38,647 nt of DNA from assembly GCA_945860645.1 (NCBI GenBank), contig CAMATG010000006.1, positions 1 through 38,647 on the forward strand. Reading direction: 5' to 3'. Below, piece after piece: positions 24,995-33,294 of this stretch. The translations under genes were made by a program, and so were the position numbers. Numbering within the stretch: position 1 is the stretch's first letter; the number at the start of each line of letters is the position of its first letter. Under the pieces are notes generated by a model that saw only the letters and a program-made list of their open reading frames with translations, did no database searches and was not told the origin of the DNA. The stretch comes from Candidatus Sulfopaludibacter sp. SbA3. GTDB lineage: Bacteria; Acidobacteriota; Terriglobia; Bryobacterales; Bryobacteraceae.

Positions 24995-27484
24995 TCAATA
25001 ACTGTACAGAAAATCGTTTGCGCCAAAAAGCGCCTGCAAAAACAGCCGCAATCCATCCGGCCCGCTCGCCGCGGCGCGCTTGCCCAGTGCCAGTTCCCGC
25101 TCCGTGGCCTCCCGCGTATAAGCCGTCGAAACCGCCAGCCGCAGCGCCTGCTCCACATCGCCCTTGCTCTGTTCCAAAACCTGATCCGCGAACGCCTTCG
25201 TCGTCCGCAGCAACAGCGGGTTGTTCAACAGCGCCAGCGATTGCGTTGGCAGCGCCGACCGGAACCGCTGCGTCTGGTTATCCGCCGTCATCGTCGGCGC
25301 GTCAAAGGCATGCAGGAACGCCACCGGCCGCGTCCGCGACTGCTGCAAGTACAAGCTCCGCCGGTTCGCATTGCCCTTGGCGTCGTCCTCCAGCCACTGC
25401 CCATCCGGCCCGCGCTTCAGCGGTTCCTGCCGCCCGAACATCTTCGTCTGCAATAGCCCGCTCACCTGCAGCATGGAGTCGCGAATCGTCTCGGCTTCCA
25501 ATCGCAACGGCGGCTTCCGCCACAGAAGTTTCGCCGACGGATCTTCTTTCAAACGCTCTGCCACCTCCGCCGAACCCTGCCGGTACACCTGCGACATCAT
25601 GATTTCCTTCGTAAGCCATTGCAGGTCCCAACCCTTTTCCTGAAACGTCACGGCCAGATAATCCAGCAGCTCCGGATGCGTCGGCTTGTCGCCCTGCAAT
25701 CCGAAATCGTCTACCGAACGAACCAACCCTTCCCCGAAGTGAAACTGCCAAACCCGATTCACAAACACCCGCGCCACCAGCGGATTCTCCCGTGATACCA
25801 GCCAGTTCGCCAGCGTCAGCCGCCGCCCCGTATGGTTCCATTCCGGGTGCGCCTGCGGGTCCGGAAACGCAAAAGGCTTCGCCGGATCGTCTAGCACCGC
25901 CGGCAACCCCGGCTTCACCTCCGCCCCCGGCGCCAGGTAATTCCCGCGCTGCAAAACATAGGTCGGCGACGGCGTCTTCGACACATCCCACGCCGCCTCA
26001 ATGTAGTTCGGCTCCACCGCCGATTGATTCTTCCTCCGGTTCGCCCGCAGCGTCGCAATCTCCGCTTTCCACTTTCCAAACTCCGGGAACCGCGCGTCCA
26101 GTTCCGCGTCCGTCAGTCCGTCCTTCGGCGCAGTCCGGTCCACTTCCAAATCCGGATCATTCTCAATCGCCTCGCGCAACTGCGCCCGCCGCTCAACCGG
26201 CAACTCGCGCCCAGACTTCACCTCCGCGCGGAATTTCTGATACGTCGCCTCCAGCAAATCGTCCTTTCGCCGCAGCAGTTTCGCTCCGCTGCTCGTCACG
26301 TCCTTAATCCACGTCTCCCGCTTCGCCGGATCCATATCCAGCACCATCCGGCTCGGCCACGGCCCGAAATTCAAACTCCCCGCCAGCCAGTTTTCCGGAT
26401 CCCAAACCGATTGATACACCGCCGTCAGCTTGTAATAATCCCGCTGCAAAAACGGATCAAACTTATGGTCGTGGCAACGCGCGCAGCCGATCGAAAGTCC
26501 CAGCACCGAAGACAGGCTCGTCTCCATCGCCTTCTGCAGCGCATCGAAATACTTGTCCACCTCGTAGATCGTCTGGTTGTCCGTAATATCCGCCGTCGTC
26601 CGCAGGAACCCTGTCGCCGTCAACGGCTCAATCTGCTCCGGCGTCGGCACCGCATTGTGCTTGTAGTTCACCAACTGGTCGCCGGCAATCTGCTCCAGCA
26701 AAAACCGGTTAATCGGCTTGTTCTTGTTGAACGCCTGAATCACATAGTCCCGATACTTCCACGACACTTCCCGCTCGGAATCCCCCGCGTCCCCCCGCGT
26801 GTCCGAATACCCCGCGATGTCCAGCCAGTGCCGGCCCCAATGCTCGCCATAGCGCGGCGAAGCCAGCAGCCGGTCCACCAATTTCTCATACGCATTCGCG
26901 GAAGTATCACTCAAAAACGCCTTCGCCTCCGCCGGCGTCGGCGGCAACCCTGTCAACCCAAAATGCGCCCGCCGCAGCAACGAAACCCGGTCAGCCTCCG
27001 GATGCATTTTCCAGCCCTTTTCATTCAACTTCGCGGCAATAAACCCATCAATCGAATGCGCCCCCGCTGGCTTCACCGGCTTCACGAACGACCACCACTG
27101 CCGCGCCTCCGGCGTAATCCGCTTGGCCTCTTTCGCCGCCCGCTCTGCGTCACTCTCGCCCGCCGGAAACCGTCCCTGCTCAATATAGGTCCGAATCAGT
27201 TGCTTCTGCGCCGCCGTCAGCGCCCCGCCCACCGGCATCTTATCGGACGCAATCATCACCCACAGCAAACTGCGCTCCGGCTTGCCCGGCGCAATCGCCG
27301 GCCCGCTCGCCCCGCCCTTCATCACGCCCGTAAACGTACTGAGGTCCAACCCGCCCATCTTCTGCTGCGCGCCGTGACACTTCGTGCAACTCTTCTCTAA
27401 TACCGGAAGAATCTCGTCCTTAAACAAAGGCGCCCGCTGCGCACACAGCGATACCACACTAAAAATGAGCCAAAGCCGCCTCAT
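24995..27484 (-). CDS. PSCyt1-DUF1549-DUF1553 cytochrome protein (module B)
   Basis: The protein has 829 residues. Signal peptide RRLWLIFSVVSLCAQ is followed by a cytochrome domain with CTKCH (33-37), DUF1549 (RYGEHWGRHWLDIAGYSDTRGD to CARCHDHKFDPF) and DUF1553 (RRLTLANWLVSRENPLVARVFVNRVWQFHFGEG and later ALPTQSLALLNN). The layout matches module A. It leads the minus-strand operon cytochrome-DUF1501-epimerase. No SD is present, but an extended -10 lies six bases ahead of ATG, suggesting a leaderless message. It is divergent from the creatininase-like gene across only 27 bases. Confidence 0.9.
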   Translation of the reverse strand: MRRLWLIFSVVSLCAQRAPLFKDEILPVLEKSCTKCHGAQQKMGGLDLSTFTGVMKGGASGPAIAPGKPERSLLWVMIASDKMPVGGALTAAQKQLIRTYIEQGRFPAGESDAERAAKEAKRITPEARQWWSFVKPVKPAGAHSIDGFIAAKLNEKGWKMHPEADRVSLLRRAHFGLTGLPPTPAEAKAFLSDTSANAYEKLVDRLLASPRYGEHWGRHWLDIAGYSDTRGDAGDSEREVSWKYRDYVIQAFNKNKPINRFLLEQIAGDQLVNYKHNAVPTPEQIEPLTATGFLRTTADITDNQTIYEVDKYFDALQKAMETSLSSVLGLSIGCARCHDHKFDPFLQRDYYKLTAVYQSVWDPENWLAGSLNFGPWPSRMVLDMDPAKRETWIKDVTSSGAKLLRRKDDLLEATYQKFRAEVKSGRELPVERRAQLREAIENDPDLEVDRTAPKDGLTDAELDARFPEFGKWKAEIATLRANRRKNQSAVEPNYIEAAWDVSKTPSPTYVLQRGNYLAPGAEVKPGLPAVLDDPAKPFAFPDPQAHPEWNHTGRRLTLANWLVSRENPLVARVFVNRVWQFHFGEGLVRSVDDFGLQGDKPTHPELLDYLAVTFQEKGWDLQWLTKEIMMSQVYRQGSAEVAERLKEDPSAKLLWRKPPLRLEAETIRDSMLQVSGLLQTKMFGRQEPLKRGPDGQWLEDDAKGNANRRSLYLQQSRTRPVAFLHAFDAPTMTADNQTQRFRSALPTQSLALLNNPLLLRTTKAFADQVLEQSKGDVEQALRLAVSTAYTREATERELALGKRAAASGPDGLRLFLQALFGANDFLYSY

Positions 27485-27490
27485 GCCAAT

Positions 27491-27499
27491 TTTATATCA
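27491..27499 (-). promoter_or_regulatory. Extended -10 giving a leaderless module B transcript
   Basis: On the minus strand TGATATAAA (extended -10, TGN plus TATAAA) ends six bases before ATG 27484. The whole divergent gap is 27 bases and neither flanking gene has an SD. Transcription would begin at or next to the start codon. Confidence 0.5.
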
Positions 27500-27511
27500 T
27501 AGTGTCCACCC

Positions 27512-28411
27512 ATGCCGCTCGTTCTAATCGCTTTGCTAACGCTTCTGCTCCCCGCCAGCGCCCAGGTCCGCAAACTCCACACGCGCGACCTCACCCGCCT
27601 CAGCCAGGTCCAGGTGGCCGAACAGCTCAAACGTTCCGACGTCATCTTCATTCCCGTCGGCGCCGTCGAAACCAACGGCATCCAGCCCTCCGGCCGCGAC
27701 TACACCTGGCCCCTCGCCTACGCCCAGCTCATGGCCGAAGAAACCGGCGGCCTCTACACGCAAGGCCTCGTCTGGTCCTACCCCGGTACAACCGCGCTCG
27801 CCCCGGCCACCATCAACAACACCCCCGCCGCCGGAACCATCTTCCTCAAATCCCTCGCCCACTCCCTCCTCCGCCAGGGCTTCCGCCGCCAGGTCTACAT
27901 CTCCGCCAGCCATGGCCCAGCGCCCCTCACCGTCGGCACCATGGTCCGCGAGTTCTTCGAAGAGACCCAGGTCCCCATCCTCTACATCAACATGGATACC
28001 TACCTCCCCCGCCTCCAACTCACCGAAGCCGAACGCTCCCGCACCCTCTACGGCGCCTTCTCCCTCACCGGCCATCTCGTCGACCTCCCCCTCAAAGGCG
28101 ACTACGGCCCCGCCGAATCCGGCCCCGCCGCCCCCGTCCCCGAAAACAAAGGCCTCGCCGCCCTCGGCAAGCTCGGCTTCTCCGGCAGCCTCACCCTCGG
28201 CTCCTGGGTCCCCGACGTCATGTCCCACGGAGGAGACAACGATCTCCCCGCCACCCCAGCCGACCGCGCCTCCTGGGCCAAGCTCGGCGAAGACCAGCTC
28301 CGCGCTATTGTCAAACGCATGCGCATGCCCGAAGCTATGGACGCGCTGCGCCAGCACGACCTCTACACCCAAAACTACATCGCCCCCAAATTCAACCTGA
28401 AAAAACCATGA
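27512..28411 (+). CDS. Secreted creatininase-like protein with altered metal site
   Basis: The protein has 299 residues. A signal peptide (PLVLIALLTLLLPASAQ) precedes a creatininase-family fold. IFIPVGAVETNGIQPSGRDYTWPLAYAQLMAEETGGL corresponds to the family's VPVG..EQHGPHLPL.TD, and ISASHGPAP to NGHGGN. The first histidine ligand is replaced by asparagine, while Glu and a later Asp remain, so metal binding may be altered or lost. Export is also unlike classical cytoplasmic creatininase. It heads an eight-gene + operon, with the cupin gene overlapping by four bases (ATGA). Confidence 0.75.
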   Translation: MPLVLIALLTLLLPASAQVRKLHTRDLTRLSQVQVAEQLKRSDVIFIPVGAVETNGIQPSGRDYTWPLAYAQLMAEETGGLYTQGLVWSYPGTTALAPATINNTPAAGTIFLKSLAHSLLRQGFRRQVYISASHGPAPLTVGTMVREFFEETQVPILYINMDTYLPRLQLTEAERSRTLYGAFSLTGHLVDLPLKGDYGPAESGPAAPVPENKGLAALGKLGFSGSLTLGSWVPDVMSHGGDNDLPATPADRASWAKLGEDQLRAIVKRMRMPEAMDALRQHDLYTQNYIAPKFNLKKP

Positions 28412-28812
28412 ACCGACGCCAACTCGCCCTCTTCGCCACCGCCCTCGCCGCCCGCGCCCAGCAACCCGCGCTGCCCTCAAAAACCTATAAATACGAGGAC
28501 CTCCCCGTCCGCCCCAGCGGCAACGGCCAGAACAAATCCCGCCCCGTCCTCGACGGCAAAACCCACACCGGCTTCCGCGTCGAAATGCACGAAACCGAAC
28601 TCGGCCCCGGCCTCGCGCCCCACCCGCCGCACTCGCACGTCCACGAAGAAATGGTCATCGTCAACGAAGGAACCATCGAAGTCACCATCGGCACCGCCGT
28701 CTCCCAACTCGGCCCCGGCTCGGTCGCCTACGTCGAATCGAACATCGAACACGGCTGGCGCAATATCGGCAAAACCCGCGCCCGCTACTTCATCCTCACC
28801 CTGCGCGGATAA
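28408..28812 (+). CDS. Exported cupin-domain protein
   Basis: The protein has 134 residues from the ATG that overlaps the previous stop. The long track frame upstream is antisense or shadow sequence. NRRQLALFATALAARAQ is a Tat-like or Sec leader. A single small cupin barrel follows: HPPHSHVHEEMVIVNEG (metal-binding motif with three histidines and Glu) and PGSVAYVESNIEHGWRNIG (second motif). It may be an isomerase, dioxygenase or sugar/acid-binding protein, and sequence alone does not choose. The phosphotransferase gene follows after nine bases. Confidence 0.85.
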   Translation: MNRRQLALFATALAARAQQPALPSKTYKYEDLPVRPSGNGQNKSRPVLDGKTHTGFRVEMHETELGPGLAPHPPHSHVHEEMVIVNEGTIEVTIGTAVSQLGPGSVAYVESNIEHGWRNIGKTRARYFILTLRG

Positions 28813-28821
28813 ACTAACAAG

Positions 28822-29835
28822 GTGCAACCGGACACAGCCGCCGTCCGCCACGGCGAAGAACTCAACACCGCTAACCTCTCCGCCTTCCTAGGCGAACCGG
28901 TTACCGTCGAACAGTTCCCCGGCGGCCATTCCAATCTGACGTACTTCGTCGAAACCCCAACAAAACAGCTTGTCCTCCGCCGCCCGCCCTTCGGCACCAT
29001 CGCCCCCAAGGCGCACGACATGGCCCGCGAATTCCGCCTCCTCGCCGCCATCCACCCCCACTTTCCCGAAGCCCCGCAACCCTTCCAGCTCTGTGAAGAC
29101 CCCGCCGTTCTCGGCGCCACCTTCTTCCTCATGGAGCGCCGCCACGGCCACATCCTCCGCGACGCCATCCCCCCGCAGATCCCCAACAGCCCTCGCGAAA
29201 TCAGCGAACTCTTCACCGATTGCCTCGCCCGCCTCCACAACATCCCGCTCACGAATGGCCTCGAAAACCTGGGCAAACCCGATGGCTTCGTCGCCCGCCA
29301 GGTGAAGGGCTGGTCCGAACGCTGGCGTCGCGCCCAAACCACCGACGTGCCATTGATGGAACAGGTCATCGCCTGGCTCGAACAACACCTCCCCGTCTCT
29401 GGCCCGCCCGCCCTCGTCCACAACGACTACAAGCTCGATAACGTCATGCTCGCCCCCGGCAAAATCGCCGCCGTCCTCGACTGGGAAATGACCACCATCG
29501 GCGATCCGCTCACTGACCTCGGCATCACCCTCTCCTACTGGTGCTGGGTCAATCGCCCCAACGTCCGAACCGCCGGCGTCCCCTCCCTCACCCTCGAACC
29601 CGGCTGGTTCACCCGTGCCGAGTTCCTCGCCCGCTACGAACAACAAACCGGTCGAAACGTCAGCAATATCGCCTATTATGAGGTGCTCGGCGTCTTCAAA
29701 CTCGCCGTCATTATCCAACAAATCTACCTCCGCTACCACCTCGGCCAAACCACCGACCCCCGCTTCCAGGACTTCGGCCAACGCGCCATTGGCCTCGTCG
29801 AACTCGCCGCCGAAATGGCCGACACCCTCGCATGA
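28822..29835 (+). CDS. ACAD10/11-type aminoglycoside-phosphotransferase-fold kinase
   Basis: The protein has 337 residues with a GTG start after AACAAGG. The APH kinase fold shows GGHSNLTYFV near the N-terminus, KQLVLRRPPFG, the catalytic loop HNDYKLDN (200-207) and the metal aspartate in VLDWEMTTIGDPLTDLG (D220). This closely follows the APH domain of animal ACAD10/ACAD11 and the LvaA-type kinases that phosphorylate the hydroxyl of 4-hydroxyacyl-CoA, rather than true antibiotic kinases. Nearby acyl-CoA dehydrogenase and enoyl-CoA hydratase genes support that role. Its stop overlaps the next gene (ATGA). Confidence 0.87.
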   Translation: MQPDTAAVRHGEELNTANLSAFLGEPVTVEQFPGGHSNLTYFVETPTKQLVLRRPPFGTIAPKAHDMAREFRLLAAIHPHFPEAPQPFQLCEDPAVLGATFFLMERRHGHILRDAIPPQIPNSPREISELFTDCLARLHNIPLTNGLENLGKPDGFVARQVKGWSERWRRAQTTDVPLMEQVIAWLEQHLPVSGPPALVHNDYKLDNVMLAPGKIAAVLDWEMTTIGDPLTDLGITLSYWCWVNRPNVRTAGVPSLTLEPGWFTRAEFLARYEQQTGRNVSNIAYYEVLGVFKLAVIIQQIYLRYHLGQTTDPRFQDFGQRAIGLVELAAEMADTLA

Positions 29836-30548
29836 GCCACATCTATCTAATCCGTCACGGTCAGGCCGGCACGCGCCAGCACTACGACACTCTGTCCCAA
29901 CTCGGCCAGCAACAAGCCCGTCTCCTCGGCGAATACTTCGCCGCCCACAACATCGAATTCCACGCCGCCTACTCCGGCGGTATGTCCCGCCAGCAACAGA
30001 CCGCCGCGCAAGTCGCGGCGGTCTATGCCGACGCCGCCAAACCCTTCCCCGAAATCCAAACCCACGACGCCTGGCGCGAGTTCGATCTCGATCACGTCTA
30101 CCGCGCCATGGCCCCGCAACTCTGCGCCGCCGACCCCGTTTTCAAACAGGAATACGAAGCCCAGCGCGACCAGGCCCGCGCCGACGCTGCCGACGAAACC
30201 GCCGCCATCCACCGCCGCTGGACCCCCTGCGACATGAAAATCGTCGAAGCTTGGCTCCACGACAAATTCCCCTACGACGGCGAATCCTGGGCCGCATTCC
30301 AACAACGCGTCGCCACCGCGCCCATCCCCGATCACGACTCGAACATCGCCGTCTTCACCTCCGCCACGCCCACCGCCATCTGGGCCGGCCGCGCCCTCGA
30401 CATCCATGACACTCGCGCCCTCCGCATCGCCGGAGTGCTGCACAATGCATCCTTCACCGTCCTGCGCGTCCGCGGCGAACAGGTCCGGCTTTTCAGCATG
30501 AACGAAGTCCCCCATCTCACCCGCGCCGAATGGAGAACCCACCGATGA
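29832..30548 (+). CDS. Histidine phosphatase superfamily protein
   Basis: The protein has 238 residues. MSHIYLIRHGQAG is the RHG phosphohistidine motif (8-10). YSGGMSRQQQTA and a late histidine region (NIAVFTSATPTAI, with the usual SHG altered) follow. The fold is phosphoglycerate-mutase-like. The second catalytic histidine seems to be replaced in VFTSATPTAIW, where related enzymes have V.HG..I, so activity may be modified. Position between kinase and dehydrogenase genes suggests it acts on a phosphorylated acyl intermediate or product. It overlaps both neighbours by four bases. Confidence 0.85.
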   Translation: MSHIYLIRHGQAGTRQHYDTLSQLGQQQARLLGEYFAAHNIEFHAAYSGGMSRQQQTAAQVAAVYADAAKPFPEIQTHDAWREFDLDHVYRAMAPQLCAADPVFKQEYEAQRDQARADAADETAAIHRRWTPCDMKIVEAWLHDKFPYDGESWAAFQQRVATAPIPDHDSNIAVFTSATPTAIWAGRALDIHDTRALRIAGVLHNASFTVLRVRGEQVRLFSMNEVPHLTRAEWRTHR

Positions 30549-31381
30549 GCTTTGAACAAATTGTGTTCGACATTTCCGACCGCATCGCCACCATCACGCT
30601 CCACCGCCCGGACAAGCTCAACGCTTGGACCGCGCATATGGACCAGGAAGTGCGCGCCGCCATCGCCACCGCCGAAGCCGATCCGGACGTCCGCGTCATC
30701 ATCCTTACCGGCGCCGGCCGCGGCTTCTGCGCCGGTGCCGACATGTCGCTGCTCCAAAGCATCGCCGATGCCGGCTCCATCCCCGATGGCACCCACCAGG
30801 CCCTCGGCCACCACGCCCCCGCCGCGCTCAACCCCAACGCCCGCCCCGATTTCCAACGCAAATACTCCTATTTCCCGTCTCTCTCGAAGCCCATCATCGC
30901 CGCCATCAACGGCCACGCCGTCGGCCTCGGCCTCATCTTGACGCTCTACTGCGACCTCCGCTTCGCCTCCTCCGACGCCAAGTTCGGCACCGCCTTCGCC
31001 CGCCGCGGCCTCATCGCCGAATACGGCATGGCCTGGATGCTGCCCAAGCTGATCGGCCACGCCAACGCCCTCGATCTCCTCTTCTCCGCCCGCATCATCG
31101 AAGCCGGCGAGGCCGCGAAAATGGGCCTCGTCAATCGCGTCATCCCCGCCGAAACGTTCGCCGCCGATGTCCGCCAATACGCCCTCGAACTCGCCAACAA
31201 CGTCTCCCCCCGCTCCATGAGCGTCATCAAAAAACAGGTCTACGACGCCATGTTCCAAACCCTCGAAGAAGCCACCATGGCCAGCGAAGAAGCGATGGTA
31301 TCCAGCCTCCGCTCCGACGACTTCAAAGAGGGCGTCGCCCACTTCCTCGAAAAACGCGCCCCCAACTTCACCGGGAAATAA
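30545..31381 (+). CDS. Enoyl-CoA hydratase/isomerase family protein
   Basis: The protein has 278 residues from ATG 30545 in the ATGA overlap. Crotonase-fold landmarks are ITLHRPDKLNAW, oxyanion-hole RGFCAGADMSLL and INGHAVGLGLILTLYCDLRFASSDAKFGTAF, then RGLIAEYGMAWMLP, whose Glu is at the catalytic position. It should hydrate enoyl-CoA made by the ACAD-like gene three bases downstream. The track's start five codons upstream lies in the phosphatase frame overlap and has no better support. Confidence 0.9.
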   Translation: MSFEQIVFDISDRIATITLHRPDKLNAWTAHMDQEVRAAIATAEADPDVRVIILTGAGRGFCAGADMSLLQSIADAGSIPDGTHQALGHHAPAALNPNARPDFQRKYSYFPSLSKPIIAAINGHAVGLGLILTLYCDLRFASSDAKFGTAFARRGLIAEYGMAWMLPKLIGHANALDLLFSARIIEAGEAAKMGLVNRVIPAETFAADVRQYALELANNVSPRSMSVIKKQVYDAMFQTLEEATMASEEAMVSSLRSDDFKEGVAHFLEKRAPNFTGK

Positions 31382-31384
31382 GCC

Positions 31385-32578
31385 ATGCACTTCGATTTCA
31401 CGCCCAAAGTTCAGGACCTCCAAAAGCGCCTGCAAGCGTTCATGGAAGAGCACATCTACCCCAACGAAAAGCTCTTCTACGAACAGATCGCGCAGAACCG
31501 CTGGCAACCCGTCCCCATCATCGAAGAGCTGAAGCCCAAAGCCCGCGCCGCCGGCCTCTGGAATCTCTTCCTGCCCCACAGCGCCAACGGCGCCGGCCTG
31601 ACGAATCTCGAATACGCCCCGCTCTGCGAAATCATGGGCCGCGTCCACTTCGCGCCCGAAGTTTTCAACTGCTCCGCGCCCGACACCGGCAACATGGAAG
31701 TCATCGAACGCTACGGCACTGAAGCCCACAAACAGCAGTGGCTCCAACCTCTGTTAAACGGCGAAATCCGCAGCTGCTTCGCCATGACCGAACCCGCCGT
31801 CGCCTCCTCCGACGCGACGAACATCGAAAGCTCTATCCAACGCGATGGCGACGAATACGTCATCAACGGCCGCAAATGGTGGACCTCCGGCGCCGGCGAC
31901 CCGCGCTGCAAAATCGCCATTTTCATGGGCAAAACCGACCCGACCGCCCACCGCCACAAACAGCAGTCCATGATCCTCGTCCCCATGGACACGCCCGGCG
32001 TCAAGATCGAACGTCTCCTCACCGTCTACGGCTACGACCACGCCCCCCACGGCCACGGCGAACTCAGCTTCACCAACGTCCGCGTCCCCGCTTCGAATCT
32101 CCTCCTCGGCGAAGGCCGCGGCTTTGAAATCGCGCAAGGTCGCCTCGGCCCCGGCCGCATCCACCACTGCATGCGCCTCATCGGCGTCGGTGAACGTGCG
32201 CTCGAAATGATGTGCCGCCGCGTCAAATCCCGCACTGCCTTCGGAAAAACAATCTCGGAACAAGGCACCATCCGCGCCCACATCGCCACCTCCCGCATCG
32301 AACTCGAACAGGCCCGCCTGCTCACCCTCAAAGCGGCCTACATGATGGACACCGTCGGCAACAAAGTGGCCCGCGCCGAAATCGCCATGATCAAAGTCGT
32401 CGCCCCCAACGTCGCGCTCAACATCCTCGACCGTGCCATCCAGGCCCACGGCGGTGCCGGCGTCTCCGACGATTTCGAACTCGCCGCGATGTGGGCCAAC
32501 GCCCGTACTCTCCGCCTCGCCGATGGCCCCGACGAAGTCCACCGCGAAGCCATCGCCAAATGGGAGCTCAGCCGATGA
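31385..32578 (+). CDS. ACAD10/11-like acyl-CoA dehydrogenase family protein
   Basis: The protein has 397 residues. All acyl-CoA dehydrogenase parts are present: [19 protein letters not shown] (flavin binding), [43 protein letters not shown] and a C-terminal [36 protein letters not shown]. The last segment matches the animal ACAD11 end almost word for word. The canonical catalytic Glu of the (Y)EGT loop is here Asp (D380 in ADGP). In LvaC/ACAD11 chemistry this class converts 4-phosphoacyl-CoA to enoyl-CoA, so simple dehydrogenation should not be assumed. It overlaps the cytochrome gene by four bases. Confidence 0.9.
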   Translation: MHFDFTPKVQDLQKRLQAFMEEHIYPNEKLFYEQIAQNRWQPVPIIEELKPKARAAGLWNLFLPHSANGAGLTNLEYAPLCEIMGRVHFAPEVFNCSAPDTGNMEVIERYGTEAHKQQWLQPLLNGEIRSCFAMTEPAVASSDATNIESSIQRDGDEYVINGRKWWTSGAGDPRCKIAIFMGKTDPTAHRHKQQSMILVPMDTPGVKIERLLTVYGYDHAPHGHGELSFTNVRVPASNLLLGEGRGFEIAQGRLGPGRIHHCMRLIGVGERALEMMCRRVKSRTAFGKTISEQGTIRAHIATSRIELEQARLLTLKAAYMMDTVGNKVARAEIAMIKVVAPNVALNILDRAIQAHGGAGVSDDFELAAMWANARTLRLADGPDEVHREAIAKWELSR

Positions 32579-33294
32579 AAATCGCCCTCTTCCTTTGTGT
32601 GTCCCTCTCCGCCCTTCCCCAATCTCTCGATACCGGCAAGCGCATCTTCGAATCCCAATGCGCCCTCTGCCACGGCCAGGACGGCTCCGGCGGCCGCGGC
32701 CCCAGCCTCCGCAAGGCCAAGCTGAAGAAGACCCCCGACGACGCAGCCCTCAAAAAGGCCATCGCCGATGGCCTCCCGCCCGAAATGCCCGGCGCTTGGC
32801 AACTCCACCCCCGCGAAGTCGACGCCACCGCCGCCTACGTCCGCTCCCTCGGCAAACTGATCGTAGAAGAGATCCCCGGCATCCCCGCCGCCGGCGAAGA
32901 AATCTTCAATAAAACCGGCTGTGCCAACTGCCATATCGTTAACGGCAAGGGCAACGCCCGCGGCCCCGAACTCTCCGCCATCGGCGCCCGCCGCAACGCC
33001 AAACATCTCCGCGAATCCATCCTCACGCCCAATAGCTTCCTCCCCGAAGACTTTCTCCTCGTCGAACTCACCGACGCGGCTGGCAAAACCGTCAAAGGCG
33101 TAAAGGCCAACGAAGATCTCTTCACCATCCAACTCGCCCTGCCCAACGGCCGCCACGCCAGCTTCGACAAAGCGACCCTGAAAAACCTCAAACGCCTCAC
33201 CGGCCAAAGCACCATGCCCGCCTTCCCCAACATCCCCGCCGCCGATCTCGATAACCTCATCGCCTACCTCGCCAGCCTGAAGGGGGCCGAATGA
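32575..33294 (+). CDS. Secreted diheme cytochrome c
   Basis: The protein has 239 residues from the ATGA-overlap start. The 360-residue track frame adds dehydrogenase antiframe. Signal peptide [15 protein letters not shown] is followed by two class I cytochrome c domains with CALCH (29-33) and CANCH (116-120), each followed by a downstream methionine candidate ([20 protein letters not shown]). It is encoded directly before, and overlaps, the PQQ dehydrogenase. It is therefore its likely electron acceptor, feeding electrons to the respiratory chain in the periplasm. Confidence 0.9.
   Translation: MKIALFLCVSLSALPQSLDTGKRIFESQCALCHGQDGSGGRGPSLRKAKLKKTPDDAALKKAIADGLPPEMPGAWQLHPREVDATAAYVRSLGKLIVEEIPGIPAAGEEIFNKTGCANCHIVNGKGNARGPELSAIGARRNAKHLRESILTPNSFLPEDFLLVELTDAAGKTVKGVKANEDLFTIQLALPNGRHASFDKATLKNLKRLTGQSTMPAFPNIPAADLDNLIAYLASLKGAE

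Noticed and set aside
28822-29835. Antibiotic resistance aminoglycoside kinase
   Set aside because: The APH fold is shared, but motifs and neighbours fit ACAD10/11-type acyl kinases rather than resistance enzymes.
30332-31747. 471-residue minus frame over phosphatase, hydratase and ACAD genes
   Set aside because: Spans three genes with overlapping starts on the + strand; no domain in the translation.
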